Below are positions 8,295 through 17,005 of a stretch of 32,890 bases of DNA, in pieces. The position numbers and the translations under genes are program-made. Below the pieces are notes generated by a model that worked only from the letters and a program-made list of their open reading frames with translations, was not told the DNA's origin and searched no databases. Origin of the DNA: Campylobacterales bacterium (lineage in GTDB: Bacteria > Campylobacterota > Campylobacteria > Campylobacterales > QNZT01); assembly GCA_027056215.1 (NCBI GenBank), contig JALULO010000143.1, positions 1 through 32,890 on the forward strand. The letters run 5' to 3'. The stretch's first letter is position 1; each line of letters starts with the position of its first letter.

Positions 8295-9863
8295 TTATCT
8301 GGCGTAATCTACAGCACGCGACTCTCTGATAACATTGACTTTGATATCTCCTGGATACTGTACTTTACTCTCAATCTCTTTAGCAATCTCTTTGGAAAGA
8401 AGCACCGCTTCATCATCATTGATAAGCTTTGCATTAGCAATAACACGGATTTCACGACCAGCATTGATTGCATATGCTTGTCGTACACCTTTTTTACTGG
8501 TTGCAATATTTTCGATATCTTCTACACGTTTTAAAAAGGCTTCCAAAACTTCACGTCTAGCCCCTGGACGGGCAGCTGAAAGCGTATCAGCAGCACAAAC
8601 CGCAGCAGATTCAATCGAATTTGCATCTTCGTGTCCATGGTGTGCATAAATCGCATTGATGACTACTTCGTGTTCATTGTAACGTTTACAGATGTCCGCT
8701 CCAAGATCTACATGACTTCCTGCAAAATCATGGGTTAATGCTTTACCGATATCATGCAGTATTCCCGCACGACGGGCAAGTTTCTCATCACCACCACATT
8801 CAGCAGCGATAATCCCTGCAAGATTGGCAACTTCTAAAGAGTGCCCAAGTGCATTTTGTCCATATGAAGCACGAAATTTTAACTTACCGATAAGTTTAAT
8901 AATTTCTGGATGCATACCTGTGATACCAAAATCAAGTAAGATATTTTCACCCTCTTCATAAATATTTTGCTCAAACTCTTCGGTTACTTTTTTATAGATA
9001 TCTTCAATTCGTGCTGGTTGAATACGACCATCTTCTATCAACTCTTCTATCACTTTTGTAGCAATAGCACGACGATAAAGATTAAAACTGCTGAGTATAA
9101 TCACATTTGGCGTATCATCTATGATCACATCAACCCCTAATTTCATCTCTAAGGCTTTGATATTTCGTCCCTCTTTTCCGATGATTCGTCCTTTGATATC
9201 ATCGCTTGGGAGGTTGACCGTATTGATCAGTCTTTCAGCTGCAAAATCACCGGCAAAGCGTGTTGTAGCCTGTGCAAGGATATAATTTGCATTCTTTTTA
9301 CCTTTATCTTTTGCCTCTTGTTCATATTTTCGGATGATATGTGCAATCTGTGCACGCGCATGATCTTCTGCCCGTTTAAGTACGATATCTTGTGCTTCAG
9401 ACTTTGTCATACCTGCTGATCTTTCAATCAACATATCTGCATCTTCCAACTTGATTTTTAGTTCAGTTTCAAGTGTTTTTATCTCTTCTTCAAAACTTTT
9501 TAATTCATTTTTATGTTTTTTAATTTCATCTTTCTCAAAAGTGATATTTTTCAACTCTTCTTTAAAAAGTTCATTTAACTCTTGGTCTTTTTTCTCAAGC
9601 GTAGCAAGCTTCTGTGAATGTTCTTCAAAAAGCTTTTGCTTTTTCGTATCAAAAGCCTGTTTTGCTTCAAGTTCTAGATCTTTGGCTTTGATTTTCGCCT
9701 CATTTAGCAACTTTTCTGCTTCATGCTCGATCGTACTAGCTTTTGCTTTTGCCTGTTCTAAAAAACCGCTTAGTTTTGCATTATGTAATCTATTTGCACT
9801 AAATGCGGCGATACTACCACCTAGAAGTGCTCCTCCAGCTGCAATGATTATTTCTGTTATCAT
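8295..9863 (-). CDS. rny: Ribonuclease Y
   Basis: 522 residues, the usual family length. Order: an N-terminal membrane anchor (~2-20); a long charged coiled coil (~25-190, very rich in K, E and A); a KH RNA-binding domain with IIGKEGRNIKALE; and an HD phosphohydrolase domain with the metal ligands in ILHDIGKA and YAHHGHED. RNase Y is a membrane-tethered endoribonuclease that starts mRNA decay, and Campylobacterota use it in place of RNase E. The start is fixed by AGAGGT 7 nt upstream (9871-9876). That start lies 50 nt inside the end of the upstream 5-formyl-THF cyclo-ligase gene, an unusually long same-strand overlap. Confidence 0.95.
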   Translation of the reverse strand: MITEIIIAAGGALLGGSIAAFSANRLHNAKLSGFLEQAKAKASTIEHEAEKLLNEAKIKAKDLELEAKQAFDTKKQKLFEEHSQKLATLEKKDQELNELFKEELKNITFEKDEIKKHKNELKSFEEEIKTLETELKIKLEDADMLIERSAGMTKSEAQDIVLKRAEDHARAQIAHIIRKYEQEAKDKGKKNANYILAQATTRFAGDFAAERLINTVNLPSDDIKGRIIGKEGRNIKALEMKLGVDVIIDDTPNVIILSSFNLYRRAIATKVIEELIEDGRIQPARIEDIYKKVTEEFEQNIYEEGENILLDFGITGMHPEIIKLIGKLKFRASYGQNALGHSLEVANLAGIIAAECGGDEKLARRAGILHDIGKALTHDFAGSHVDLGADICKRYNEHEVVINAIYAHHGHEDANSIESAAVCAADTLSAARPGARREVLEAFLKRVEDIENIATSKKGVRQAYAINAGREIRVIANAKLINDDEAVLLSKEIAKEIESKVQYPGDIKVNVIRESRAVDYAR

Positions 9864-10413
9864 ATTTTCTACCTCTAAATATAGTCTCTTTAGGGGTTAT
9901 GTAAAAATCTGCTTCTATATCGTAACTATCCGTAACAATATCTTTTGTAACACATTTTTTTCGTTGTACAAAAACAACTGTTGGCTTTTTTATCAGTTTT
10001 TCGAAAAATCTATCATACATCCCTTTGCCAAAACCAACTCTTTTACAATCCCCGTCAACCCCTACAACAGGTACTATAATCATATCTACATCTTTTATCT
10101 TCATGTGGCTTTTGGGCGATTCATATATACCATACATGTTACGCGTTAAAGGTAATCTGTATTTTATCATTTTAAAACTTTCTTTCACTATAAAAGGAAC
10201 AAATATCTTACATTTAGATCTATAATCATTCATCATGTTTTTTAAATCAACTTCTATCTTCATCGGTAAATATACCAATATCGATTTAGGCTTTTTCTCT
10301 TTTACCAAACATTCAATAGATCTGGCAATAAGTTTGTCTTCAATATAAAATTTTTTATGTGAAATACGCTTTAAATCACCTAAACAACTTTTTCTAAAAC
10401 TTTTTTTATCCAA
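9814..10413 (-). CDS. 5-formyltetrahydrofolate cyclo-ligase
   Basis: 199 residues. The family signature is clear: VGVDGDCKRVGFGKGMYDRF matches the substrate/ATP-binding G.R.G.GKG.YDR block. The basic N-terminus (KKSFRKSCLGDLKR) and the ILVYLPMKIEVD segment fit the MTHFS fold. It converts 5-formyl-THF to 5,10-methenyl-THF using ATP. The start is an inferred TTG: an in-frame TAG sits 18 nt upstream and no ATG lies between. The last ~17 codons overlap the rny start region, and their peptide (ending RSTSRW) does not look conserved, so the native end may once have been earlier. The gene appears more AT-rich than rny by eye. Confidence 0.85.
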   Translation of the reverse strand: MDKKSFRKSCLGDLKRISHKKFYIEDKLIARSIECLVKEKKPKSILVYLPMKIEVDLKNMMNDYRSKCKIFVPFIVKESFKMIKYRLPLTRNMYGIYESPKSHMKIKDVDMIIVPVVGVDGDCKRVGFGKGMYDRFFEKLIKKPTVVFVQRKKCVTKDIVTDSYDIEADFYITPKETIFRGRKYDNRNNHCSWRSTSRW

Positions 10414-10468
10414 AATATAAGCCCCACTCTACTATAATCTTTTTTATTATTTTATCATAAGGATATAT
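10414..10468. promoter_or_regulatory. Divergent promoter region for the thioredoxin lipoprotein operon and the cyclo-ligase operon
   Basis: On the plus strand, TATAAT at 10433-10438 lies 30 nt before the lipoprotein ATG, followed by AAGGA at 10459-10463. On the minus strand, TATGAT (10454-10459) is a possible -10 about 40 nt before the cyclo-ligase TTG. No -35 element is obvious, as is usual for sigma-70 promoters in Campylobacterota. The two boxes are close enough for the promoters to interfere with each other. Confidence 0.5.
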
Positions 10469-11035
10469 ATGTTTACAAAAATAACAATTTTCTTTTTCAT
10501 TTCTATGCTTCTTTTAACTGGATGCGAAAGAAAACATAAAGAAGCACCGGCGAAAGAGCAAGCACCAAAAGTGGAAAAGCAACAAAGCAAAGCACCAAGT
10601 ACGATTACACTACATACAACATCTGGTAAAAATATTTTGCTTACAGCAACACCAAAAGGTATTTTATTTGGAGGTTATGAAGGTAAAGTTGTTATGCTTG
10701 ACTTTTTTGCGACGTGGTGTCCCCCTTGTCGTGCAGAGATACCACACTTAGCAGACATACAAAATGCGTTTAAAGACAAAGTTCAAATCATCGGTATATT
10801 GATGGAAGAGAATAAAGAAGATATCGATATACAAAAATTCGAAAGTGATCTAGGCATCAATTTTCCAGTGGCTAATTCACCAGCTAACTTTTCTCTTTCA
10901 GACGCACTAGGAGGTATCAAAAGTTTACCAACTATGGTTATGTATGATAAAGATGGTAACTATTTTACACACTATGTAGGTGCAGCACCTCAGGAAATGA
11001 TTGAAGCTGACTTAAACAGAGCTATAGCGAAATAA
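10469..11035 (+). CDS. TlpA/ResA-like thioredoxin-fold lipoprotein
   Basis: 188 residues. A signal peptide ends in the lipobox LLTGC, giving lipidated C19, then a lysine- and proline-rich linker (~20-55). The thioredoxin domain carries FFATWC84-P-P-C87 and the cis-Pro segment SLPTMVMYD. Such proteins are membrane-anchored periplasmic thiol reductases that keep cysteines reduced, for example in cytochrome c maturation. The stop shares one base with the ftsY ATG (TAATG), so it leads an operon with ftsY and radA. Its substrate cannot be read from the sequence. Confidence 0.88.
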   Translation: MFTKITIFFFISMLLLTGCERKHKEAPAKEQAPKVEKQQSKAPSTITLHTTSGKNILLTATPKGILFGGYEGKVVMLDFFATWCPPCRAEIPHLADIQNAFKDKVQIIGILMEENKEDIDIQKFESDLGINFPVANSPANFSLSDALGGIKSLPTMVMYDKDGNYFTHYVGAAPQEMIEADLNRAIAK

Positions 11036-11895
11036 TGTTCAACTTTTTTAAAAAAACTGCACAATCTATAAGAAATATTACACCAGCAAAACAGCAAAAA
11101 ATCTCAAAAGAGCAACTGGAAGAGATTTTACTCGAAGCTGATGTAACCTATGAACTTGTAGAAGAGATTATTTATTATCTGCCGCCCTCTGAAAATGTTT
11201 CAAAAGAAGCACTGCGTAAAGTGCTTTTGAGTTATTTTATAGAACCGATTAAAAGTCAGGAAATTACAGATAAACCATTTGTCGAACTTGTTTTTGGGGT
11301 TAATGGGGCAGGTAAAACAACAACCATCGCCAAACTTGCTTTTAGATACAAAACAAATGGTGAAAGTGTACTTCTTGGAGCAGCTGATACCTTTAGAGCG
11401 GCTGCTATTGCACAACTTCAAACATGGGCCAAAAAGCTAGATATCCCAATCGTAGCAACCAAACAGGGACACGATCCATCTGCTGTTGCTTATGATACCA
11501 TCAGTTCTGCTATTGCAAAAGATATTGACAGAGTCATCATCGATACAGCAGGTCGTCTGCATACACAATCGAATCTTGCAAAAGAGTTACAAAAAATTGT
11601 GCGAATTTGTGATAAAGCAAAAAGCGGTGCTCCACATAGAAAGATTCTTATCCTTGATGGTACACAGGGTAACTCTGCTATCAATCAAGCCCATGCATTT
11701 CATAAGATGATCGGTATCGATGCACTTATCATCACCAAACTTGATGGGACTGCAAAAGGTGGTGCACTTTTTTCTATCGCAAAAGAGATTCAAAAACCTA
11801 TCCTTTTTGTGGGCATAGGAGAAGGTAAGGCAAATCTTATCCCTTTTGTTAAAGAAAATTTTGTAGACTCTTTATTGGATGAAATCTACGCCTAA
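11035..11895 (+). CDS. ftsY: Signal recognition particle receptor FtsY
   Basis: 286 residues containing the N and G domains but no long acidic A domain, as in other short FtsY proteins. GTPase motifs: G1 GVNGAGKTT at 88-96, DTFRAAA (insertion box), DTAGR (G3), TKLDGTAKGG (G4/G5 region) and GIGEG near the end. FtsY docks ribosome-SRP complexes at the membrane for co-translational insertion. It starts in an ATG overlapping the lipoprotein stop by one base and ends overlapping the radA ATG by one base, so its dose is tied to both neighbours. Confidence 0.95.
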   Translation: MFNFFKKTAQSIRNITPAKQQKISKEQLEEILLEADVTYELVEEIIYYLPPSENVSKEALRKVLLSYFIEPIKSQEITDKPFVELVFGVNGAGKTTTIAKLAFRYKTNGESVLLGAADTFRAAAIAQLQTWAKKLDIPIVATKQGHDPSAVAYDTISSAIAKDIDRVIIDTAGRLHTQSNLAKELQKIVRICDKAKSGAPHRKILILDGTQGNSAINQAHAFHKMIGIDALIITKLDGTAKGGALFSIAKEIQKPILFVGIGEGKANLIPFVKENFVDSLLDEIYA

Positions 11896-13244
11896 TGGCA
11901 AAGAAAAAATCACTCTTTGAGTGTCAAGCGTGTGGCTACCAAAGTGGCAAGTGGATGGGAAAATGTCCAAATTGCGGTGCATGGGATGAGTTTTTAGAAT
12001 TAAACGAAAACCAACAAGAAGTCCTTAAAGCCACATCTGTCAAAGTTACATCTAAACAAAAAGCTATCCCTATTACAGATATCAAAGAAGAGAGTTTTAG
12101 TAGATTCTCTTCCAATGACAGTGAACTTGATCTGGTTTTAGGTGGTGGCATTGTACCTGGTTCTTTGACGCTTATCGGAGGAAGTCCAGGGGTTGGAAAA
12201 TCAACATTACTTCTAAAAATAGGTGGAAATTTAGCAAAAAGTGATAAAAAAGTACTCTATGTTAGCGGTGAAGAGTCTTTAGGGCAGATCAAAATACGTG
12301 CCAATCGCCTTGATGCCAATCACCAAAAGCTTTATCTACTCTCCGAAATCAAACTTGAAGATGTTTTCAATGAACTTTATAAAGAAGATTTTGAAGTACT
12401 TATCATCGACTCTATCCAAACGCTCTACTCTGAAAAACTGAGCTCTGCTCCCGGAAGTGTTTCACAAGTACGTGAAATTACGTTTAATCTGATGCGTTAT
12501 GGAAAAGATCAAGATGTTGCTATTTTTATCATCGGGCATATCACCAAAGAGGGATCGATAGCGGGTCCTAGGGTATTGGAACATATGGTTGATACGGTTT
12601 TATACTTTGAAGGTGATGCCAATAGAGAACTGCGAATATTGCGTGGTATCAAAAACCGTTTTGGTTCAACCAGTGAAGTGGCGATATTTGAGATGCGTAA
12701 AGAGGGATTGATCAGTGCAAAAGATATCTCTAAAAAATTTTTTAGTCGTGGTGAAGCCGGAATCGGATCTGCAATCACAGTTGTCATGGAAGGTTCACGT
12801 CCTATTGTGTTAGAGGTACAAGCACTTGTTGCACAAAGCGGCTACCCAAACCCCAAACGAAGTGCCACAGGATATGAACTCAATCGTTTAACCATGTTAC
12901 TAGCACTACTGGAGAGAAAGCTTGATTTACCCTTTAATGAATATGATGTTTTTGTCAACATCGCCGGTGGTATTAAAATAGGTGAAACAGCTGCGGATCT
13001 TGCTATCATCGCTGCGATTATCAGTAGTTTTAGAAATCGTGCTGTAAGCAAAGATACGATTTTTGTCGGAGAGGTATCTCTTATAGGGGATATCAGAGAT
13101 ATTTATAATCTTGACATTCGATTAAGAGAGGCAAAAACTCAGGGATTCAAAAGGGCAATTGTGCCAAAATTACCTATAGAAAATATAAAAGATATCAAAT
13201 GTTTTGAAGCAACAGAAGTTTCAAAACTCATTGATTGGATGTAA
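11895..13244 (+). CDS. radA: DNA repair/branch migration protein RadA
   Basis: 449 residues, the standard size. The N-terminal C4 zinc finger uses C10, C13, C24 and C27. The RecA-like ATPase has Walker A GGSPGVGKST at 95-104, Walker B VLIIDSIQT and the RadA-specific KNRFGST motif. The C-terminal ~150 residues form the Lon-protease-like domain (FVNIAGGIKIGETAADLAI), which in RadA is not a protease. RadA (Sms) is a hexameric helicase that drives branch migration during recombinational repair and natural transformation. The start abuts ftsY with no Shine-Dalgarno, implying coupling. Confidence 0.96.
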   Translation: MAKKKSLFECQACGYQSGKWMGKCPNCGAWDEFLELNENQQEVLKATSVKVTSKQKAIPITDIKEESFSRFSSNDSELDLVLGGGIVPGSLTLIGGSPGVGKSTLLLKIGGNLAKSDKKVLYVSGEESLGQIKIRANRLDANHQKLYLLSEIKLEDVFNELYKEDFEVLIIDSIQTLYSEKLSSAPGSVSQVREITFNLMRYGKDQDVAIFIIGHITKEGSIAGPRVLEHMVDTVLYFEGDANRELRILRGIKNRFGSTSEVAIFEMRKEGLISAKDISKKFFSRGEAGIGSAITVVMEGSRPIVLEVQALVAQSGYPNPKRSATGYELNRLTMLLALLERKLDLPFNEYDVFVNIAGGIKIGETAADLAIIAAIISSFRNRAVSKDTIFVGEVSLIGDIRDIYNLDIRLREAKTQGFKRAIVPKLPIENIKDIKCFEATEVSKLIDWM

Positions 13245-13253
13245 AGGAAAAAG

Positions 13254-13535
13254 ATGTCAAAAAATGCTTGTATCAAAGCTTATCACGAAATGGAAGAGAG
13301 ATATTCAAAACTCATACTCGAATACCATGATTTAGAACAAAAAGAAAACATTTTTAATGCTGCAAATGATATGATTAAAAAATATAATATTTATCCCACT
13401 AAAATCATCACACCTAAAGGAGAATTCCAAGGTGATTTTTGTTTAGAATTTCACGATGATTACGATAGAGACTCTTTAGCTTTTTTTGAAGACTTAATCA
13501 GAACACTCAATGTTGATCATTGTGAATTAGGCTAA
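13254..13535 (+). CDS. Conserved-looking small protein of unknown function
   Basis: 93 residues that I do not recognise. The first ~45 residues are charged and predicted helical (EMEERYSKLILEYHDLEQKE), possibly a short coiled coil. The rest is mixed and acidic (FHDDYDRDSLAFFEDLIRTL). No membrane segment or signal peptide is present. It starts 9 nt after radA behind AAAGGAAAAAG, a good ribosome-binding site, so it is likely a real, expressed gene of the tlpA-like/ftsY/radA operon. Cytoplasmic location is likely. Confidence 0.65.
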   Translation: MSKNACIKAYHEMEERYSKLILEYHDLEQKENIFNAANDMIKKYNIYPTKIITPKGEFQGDFCLEFHDDYDRDSLAFFEDLIRTLNVDHCELG

Positions 13536-13552
13536 TATGAGTACACGATAAC

Positions 13553-14275
13553 GTGAAAAGAGGTCTTTTAGATTTAACACTTTTGTATTGTGGGTGTTAC
13601 TGGTTTGTGACATTCACAGTGACTGTATTACTCACTTGGGTAATCGGTCTTGTGATGCATGCATCAATTCTATCTATAACTTTGTTTATGATAGGTGTAA
13701 TTGCTTTTATCTGGGTAAGTTGGCTTTACTTTGTCAAGCTTGGTGCAGAATATCGTAAAGACTTTTTCAAACTTCTTGAGAAAAAAGGTGTTAAAGATGC
13801 GAAACTAGAGTGTCCGGAAATCAAAGCTTTTCAAGTTCCAAAAGTCACCCAAAAATGTCCACGTCAACGCAAAAAAGATGCACCTATGGCATACACAATC
13901 TCTTTCTTCTATCTGTGTAAAGAGTCAATCACTATCTATACAAAATGTGCACATTTCCATATCTTTAAAGTAGAAAAAGCAAAAGTTCCAGGTTCTATAT
14001 TTATCCCAAAATATAAAAACAAAGAAGCTTGTGGCGATATTTTAGAGTATTATTATTACTATATTCAGCGTGTGGAATTTGCAAATAATGAGATTGTTTT
14101 TTATTTTGCAGATGGATCATCAAAATCATTTCCTGTGGCGAAGAAACAAGCCACACCTATCATCAAAGAGATACGAAGTCACTTACGCGCAACGGCGCAA
14201 CGTAAGATGCTACACGGTTATAGAGAACCCCTCGATGTCAGGGTACATGGTCGTGTCAAACATACTAAGGAATGA
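13553..14275 (+). CDS. Membrane protein of unknown function
   Basis: 240 residues with two hydrophobic segments (~14-36 and ~40-62), then a long soluble region (~65-240). The soluble part has many lysines, a cysteine-containing stretch (KCPRQRKKDAP), a YYYYY run near 170 and a strand-rich section ending FYFADGSSKSFPV that resembles PH-like/YcxB-type folds, though this is only an impression. The start is GTG at 13553; no upstream in-frame ATG is available. It follows the 93-residue gene by 17 nt and closes the operon with a hairpin overlapping its stop. Function unknown. Confidence 0.65.
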   Translation: MKRGLLDLTLLYCGCYWFVTFTVTVLLTWVIGLVMHASILSITLFMIGVIAFIWVSWLYFVKLGAEYRKDFFKLLEKKGVKDAKLECPEIKAFQVPKVTQKCPRQRKKDAPMAYTISFFYLCKESITIYTKCAHFHIFKVEKAKVPGSIFIPKYKNKEACGDILEYYYYYIQRVEFANNEIVFYFADGSSKSFPVAKKQATPIIKEIRSHLRATAQRKMLHGYREPLDVRVHGRVKHTKE

Positions 14276-14292
14276 TACTTTTACATCATTCC
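14269..14292. terminator. Hairpin between convergent genes, likely bidirectional terminator
   Basis: GGAATGAT (14269-14276) pairs perfectly with ATCATTCC (14285-14292) around an 8-nt loop. It overlaps the stop of the preceding plus-strand gene and lies 10 nt beyond the dapD stop on the minus strand. There is no strong T-run on either side, so its efficiency is uncertain, but the position between two converging transcripts supports a terminator role. Confidence 0.5.
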
Positions 14293-14301
14293 TCGGTACA
14301 C

Positions 14302-15510
14302 TTAATGTAATTCTTCGTTAAGTTTCACTTCTCTCGTACTTCTAAACCCTTTGATTTCACCGGTGATACTATCTTGTCTGAAATGAATCCCATTTAGTCC
14401 AGCCAATGTAGCACCTTTAAAAATATCTGTATCCGCACCATCCCATTGAGGATTTGCTTCTTTTATTTTGTTATATTCATCCGTATCGATTAAAACTTTT
14501 GTACCTGCCAATATAGCAACTCCTGCATCTACGATACAACCATCACCCAAAGGAATACCCGTAACCGAGTTTGCTCCTAGAAGCGTATTTTGACCGATAG
14601 AGATAGGATTGCCATCAGTTCCACTTAAAACACCAAGGATACTTGCTCCACCACCAACGTCACTACCGCTTCCAACGATTGCAGAAGAGCTGATACGCCC
14701 TTCTACCATAACAGGACCTGTTGTACCTGCATTGAAGTTGATATAACTAGCACCTGGCATAACCGTTGTTCCAGGGGCTAGCTGTGCACCCATACGAACT
14801 TTACTAGCATCAAGGATTCTGGTATTGTCAGCTGGTATGATATGTTGTAAAAATCTAGGAAATTTATCAACAGAGTCGATCTGAGGATACATCCCATCTA
14901 CCTTTAATGAGATCTCATTTTCTCTAAGCCATGAGAGTTCAATCGGCATATTGCCACTCCATGCGACATTTTCAAGTATACCAAATGCACCATTGAGATT
15001 GATTTTACGTAAAGCTGCTTTACCTGTTGAAAGAGCATAAAGCTTAAGATAAACACTCTCAACAGATTTTGGTGCATCATCTTCAAAAACAAATACTACT
15101 TTAAAAGATTGTGCATCATCTACAACATTGGATTCAAACAAATCAGCGATTGCTTTAATAAGCTGTACATTTTTATGTGCATCACCTGTCGCTTCAGCTA
15201 TATATGGAGCAAAAAGCGCCATTGCATTATGCACAAATTCTTTAGAAATATTTGCAATAAATTCACTTCCACTACTATCAATTTCTATACCACTCTCTTG
15301 TAGTGCTGCCATAAAGACAGCAGCAGAACCATAGTTTTCATTCCAGTTTATAACAGGATATGTAGCCTGCAATATTTTTTCAGAATTTAACTGTCCTCTA
15401 TCTACTCTTGCGATACCAAATCCAATAGGATCCCTATAAGTGTCATTTTTTTTATAATCCTCAACAAACTGCGCAAACGCTTCTGTCGAATCAAGTGCTT
15501 TTATTGCCAT
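14302..15510 (-). CDS. dapD: Tetrahydrodipicolinate N-succinyltransferase (Campylobacterota-type DapD)
   Basis: 402 residues. It transfers succinyl from succinyl-CoA to tetrahydrodipicolinate in the succinylase route to meso-diaminopimelate and lysine, supplying peptidoglycan. The N-terminal half resembles the long DapD form of Campylobacterota (FVEDYKKNDTYRDPIGFGIARV). The C-terminal half shows left-handed beta-helix hexapeptide character around 230-330 (VMPGASYINFNAGTTGPVMVE, then SDVGGGASI, LLGANSVTG), with the family pattern MPG.S.IN..A. An excellent site, AAGGAG, lies 7 nt before the ATG. The stop of the helicase gene is only 3 nt upstream, so it is the second gene of a two-gene unit. 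Confidence 0.92.
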   Translation of the reverse strand: MAIKALDSTEAFAQFVEDYKKNDTYRDPIGFGIARVDRGQLNSEKILQATYPVINWNENYGSAAVFMAALQESGIEIDSSGSEFIANISKEFVHNAMALFAPYIAEATGDAHKNVQLIKAIADLFESNVVDDAQSFKVVFVFEDDAPKSVESVYLKLYALSTGKAALRKINLNGAFGILENVAWSGNMPIELSWLRENEISLKVDGMYPQIDSVDKFPRFLQHIIPADNTRILDASKVRMGAQLAPGTTVMPGASYINFNAGTTGPVMVEGRISSSAIVGSGSDVGGGASILGVLSGTDGNPISIGQNTLLGANSVTGIPLGDGCIVDAGVAILAGTKVLIDTDEYNKIKEANPQWDGADTDIFKGATLAGLNGIHFRQDSITGEIKGFRSTREVKLNEELH

Positions 15511-15513
15511 ACA

Positions 15514-16968
15514 TTATCTCCTTTTGTTATGATTTCGATTTCTATCACCGCCACGACTATCACCATCACGTCTACGTTTATTATGACCTCTATTGTTGTA
15601 ACCACGATTACGACTTTTGCCTCTTTTTTTGCCATCATCATTTTTAAATCGTTCAAAAAGACGTTCTACCTCAGCACTGTTCATGCCTATCTTATCGGAT
15701 CCAGCAATGTCGTTTGCGCTATACATTAAAGAAGCTAGTTTAAGTGCTATATCTTCATCAACAAACTCTTTTTTCAAATCATCTACAAAATCTCTAGCAA
15801 GATCACTGATCTCTTGTTTAGCTACTTTATCCAGCATCGAACTTTTTTGACGCATTTGAACATCTGCAATATTAGGAATCACTTTTGATTCAAGCTGACT
15901 TCCAACATTTTTTTGAATCTTTTTCAAAGAGTTAAATTCATGCGGTGTTACAATCGAGATTGCAAGTCCATCTTTACCCGCACGTCCGGTTCTACCGATA
16001 CGATGAACATAACTTTCAGAGTCAAATGGTATATGATAGTTAAAAACATGGGTAACATTTTGAACATCTAAACCACGCGCTGCCACATCTGTTGCAATCA
16101 AAATCTCAAGATCATTACGTTTAAATGCACGGATTACCTCTTCTCTTTGACGCTGTTCCATATCTCCGTGTAAACCTTTGGCAGAATACCCTTTTGAAGA
16201 AAGAAATGTACTCAAACGATCTACCTCTCTTTTGGTACGACAAAAGACGATTGATTTATCAGGATTTTTAAAATCCATCAAACGAATCAAAGCATCATCT
16301 CTCTCACTTTCTTTAACAACATAATAATTTTGCTTGATATTAACATTGGTTACCTCATTTTTGGTGATGGTTACAAACTCTGGTCGGTAAAGAATCGTTT
16401 TAGAAAGTTCTCTGATAGCAGGAGGCATAGTCGCTGAGAACATAAGTGTTTGGCGTGGTGCATCAAAATAGGTAAAAATCTCTTTGATATCATCTAAAAA
16501 TCCCATATCCAGCATCTCATCAGCTTCATCTAAAACAACAAATTTTGGTTCGATGTTGATTTGACCATTGCTCAAAAGATCTAAAAAACGCCCTGGTGTT
16601 GCAACAACTACCGCTGCATTTTTAACATGTTTGATCTGTCTTGTGTAAGAACTTCCACCATATACTGTGGCAGTATTGATTCCAAGATACTTACCAAAAC
16701 GAAAAATTTCATCACTTACTTGTGTCGCTAACTCTCTAGTTGGCACAATTACAACTGCTTCGACACCGCCATCCAGTGAAAGCATATTTAAAATCGGTAA
16801 ACCAAACGCTGCTGTTTTACCCGTTCCTGTATGCGCTTGTGCTACGATATCTTTTCCCTCTAAAACGATAGGCATCGCTTCTTTCTGTACAGGACTAGGC
16901 TCTTTAAAGCCAGCATCATCAATCGCCTTTTGCAATTGATCTTTAAAGTTAAATTCTTTAAATGTCAT
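15514..16968 (-). CDS. DEAD-box ATP-dependent RNA helicase
   Basis: 484 residues. The helicase core has the Q-motif (FKEPSPVQ), motif I AHTGTGKT with K51, PTRELA, TPGR, VLDEADEMLD, SAT, and in domain 2 the ATDVAARGLD and HRIGRTGRAG motifs. After the core is a ~100-residue linker and an RG/RN-rich basic tail (~450-484) suited to non-specific RNA binding. It should unwind structured RNA in ribosome assembly, mRNA decay or cold adaptation (DeaD/CshA/RhlE group). Upstream is a predicted ~195-nt leader with a strong -10 box, a layout often seen for cold-regulated helicases. The immediate Shine-Dalgarno is weak (GAGA), and a short overlapping upstream frame may affect initiation. Confidence 0.93.
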   Translation of the reverse strand: MTFKEFNFKDQLQKAIDDAGFKEPSPVQKEAMPIVLEGKDIVAQAHTGTGKTAAFGLPILNMLSLDGGVEAVVIVPTRELATQVSDEIFRFGKYLGINTATVYGGSSYTRQIKHVKNAAVVVATPGRFLDLLSNGQINIEPKFVVLDEADEMLDMGFLDDIKEIFTYFDAPRQTLMFSATMPPAIRELSKTILYRPEFVTITKNEVTNVNIKQNYYVVKESERDDALIRLMDFKNPDKSIVFCRTKREVDRLSTFLSSKGYSAKGLHGDMEQRQREEVIRAFKRNDLEILIATDVAARGLDVQNVTHVFNYHIPFDSESYVHRIGRTGRAGKDGLAISIVTPHEFNSLKKIQKNVGSQLESKVIPNIADVQMRQKSSMLDKVAKQEISDLARDFVDDLKKEFVDEDIALKLASLMYSANDIAGSDKIGMNSAEVERLFERFKNDDGKKRGKSRNRGYNNRGHNKRRRDGDSRGGDRNRNHNKRR

Positions 16969-17005
16969 TCATTCTCATTTCATGTTTGATACTGTGATAA
17001 ATCAT
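16958..17005 (-). other. Possible 15-codon upstream reading frame overlapping the helicase start
   Basis: ATG at 17005-17003 opens a 15-codon frame (MIYHSIKHEMRMNDI) that ends in TAA at 16960-16958, inside the helicase gene in another frame (overlap 11 nt). No good Shine-Dalgarno precedes it. Two shorter ATG frames (four and five codons) lie further up the same leader. Such frames arise by chance in AT-rich leaders, so this is only a candidate for translational control. Confidence 0.2.

Noticed and set aside
9451-10149. Plus-strand open frame of ~230 codons rich in Ser and Phe
   Set aside because: It is the mirror of the RNase Y coiled coil (repetitive Lys/Glu/Ala codons) and of the cyclo-ligase end, has low-complexity content and no ribosome-binding site.
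14070-14321. Plus-strand frame of 83 codons across the end of the 240-residue membrane protein gene
   Set aside because: It lies in another frame of a gene with better coding character and runs through the terminator hairpin.
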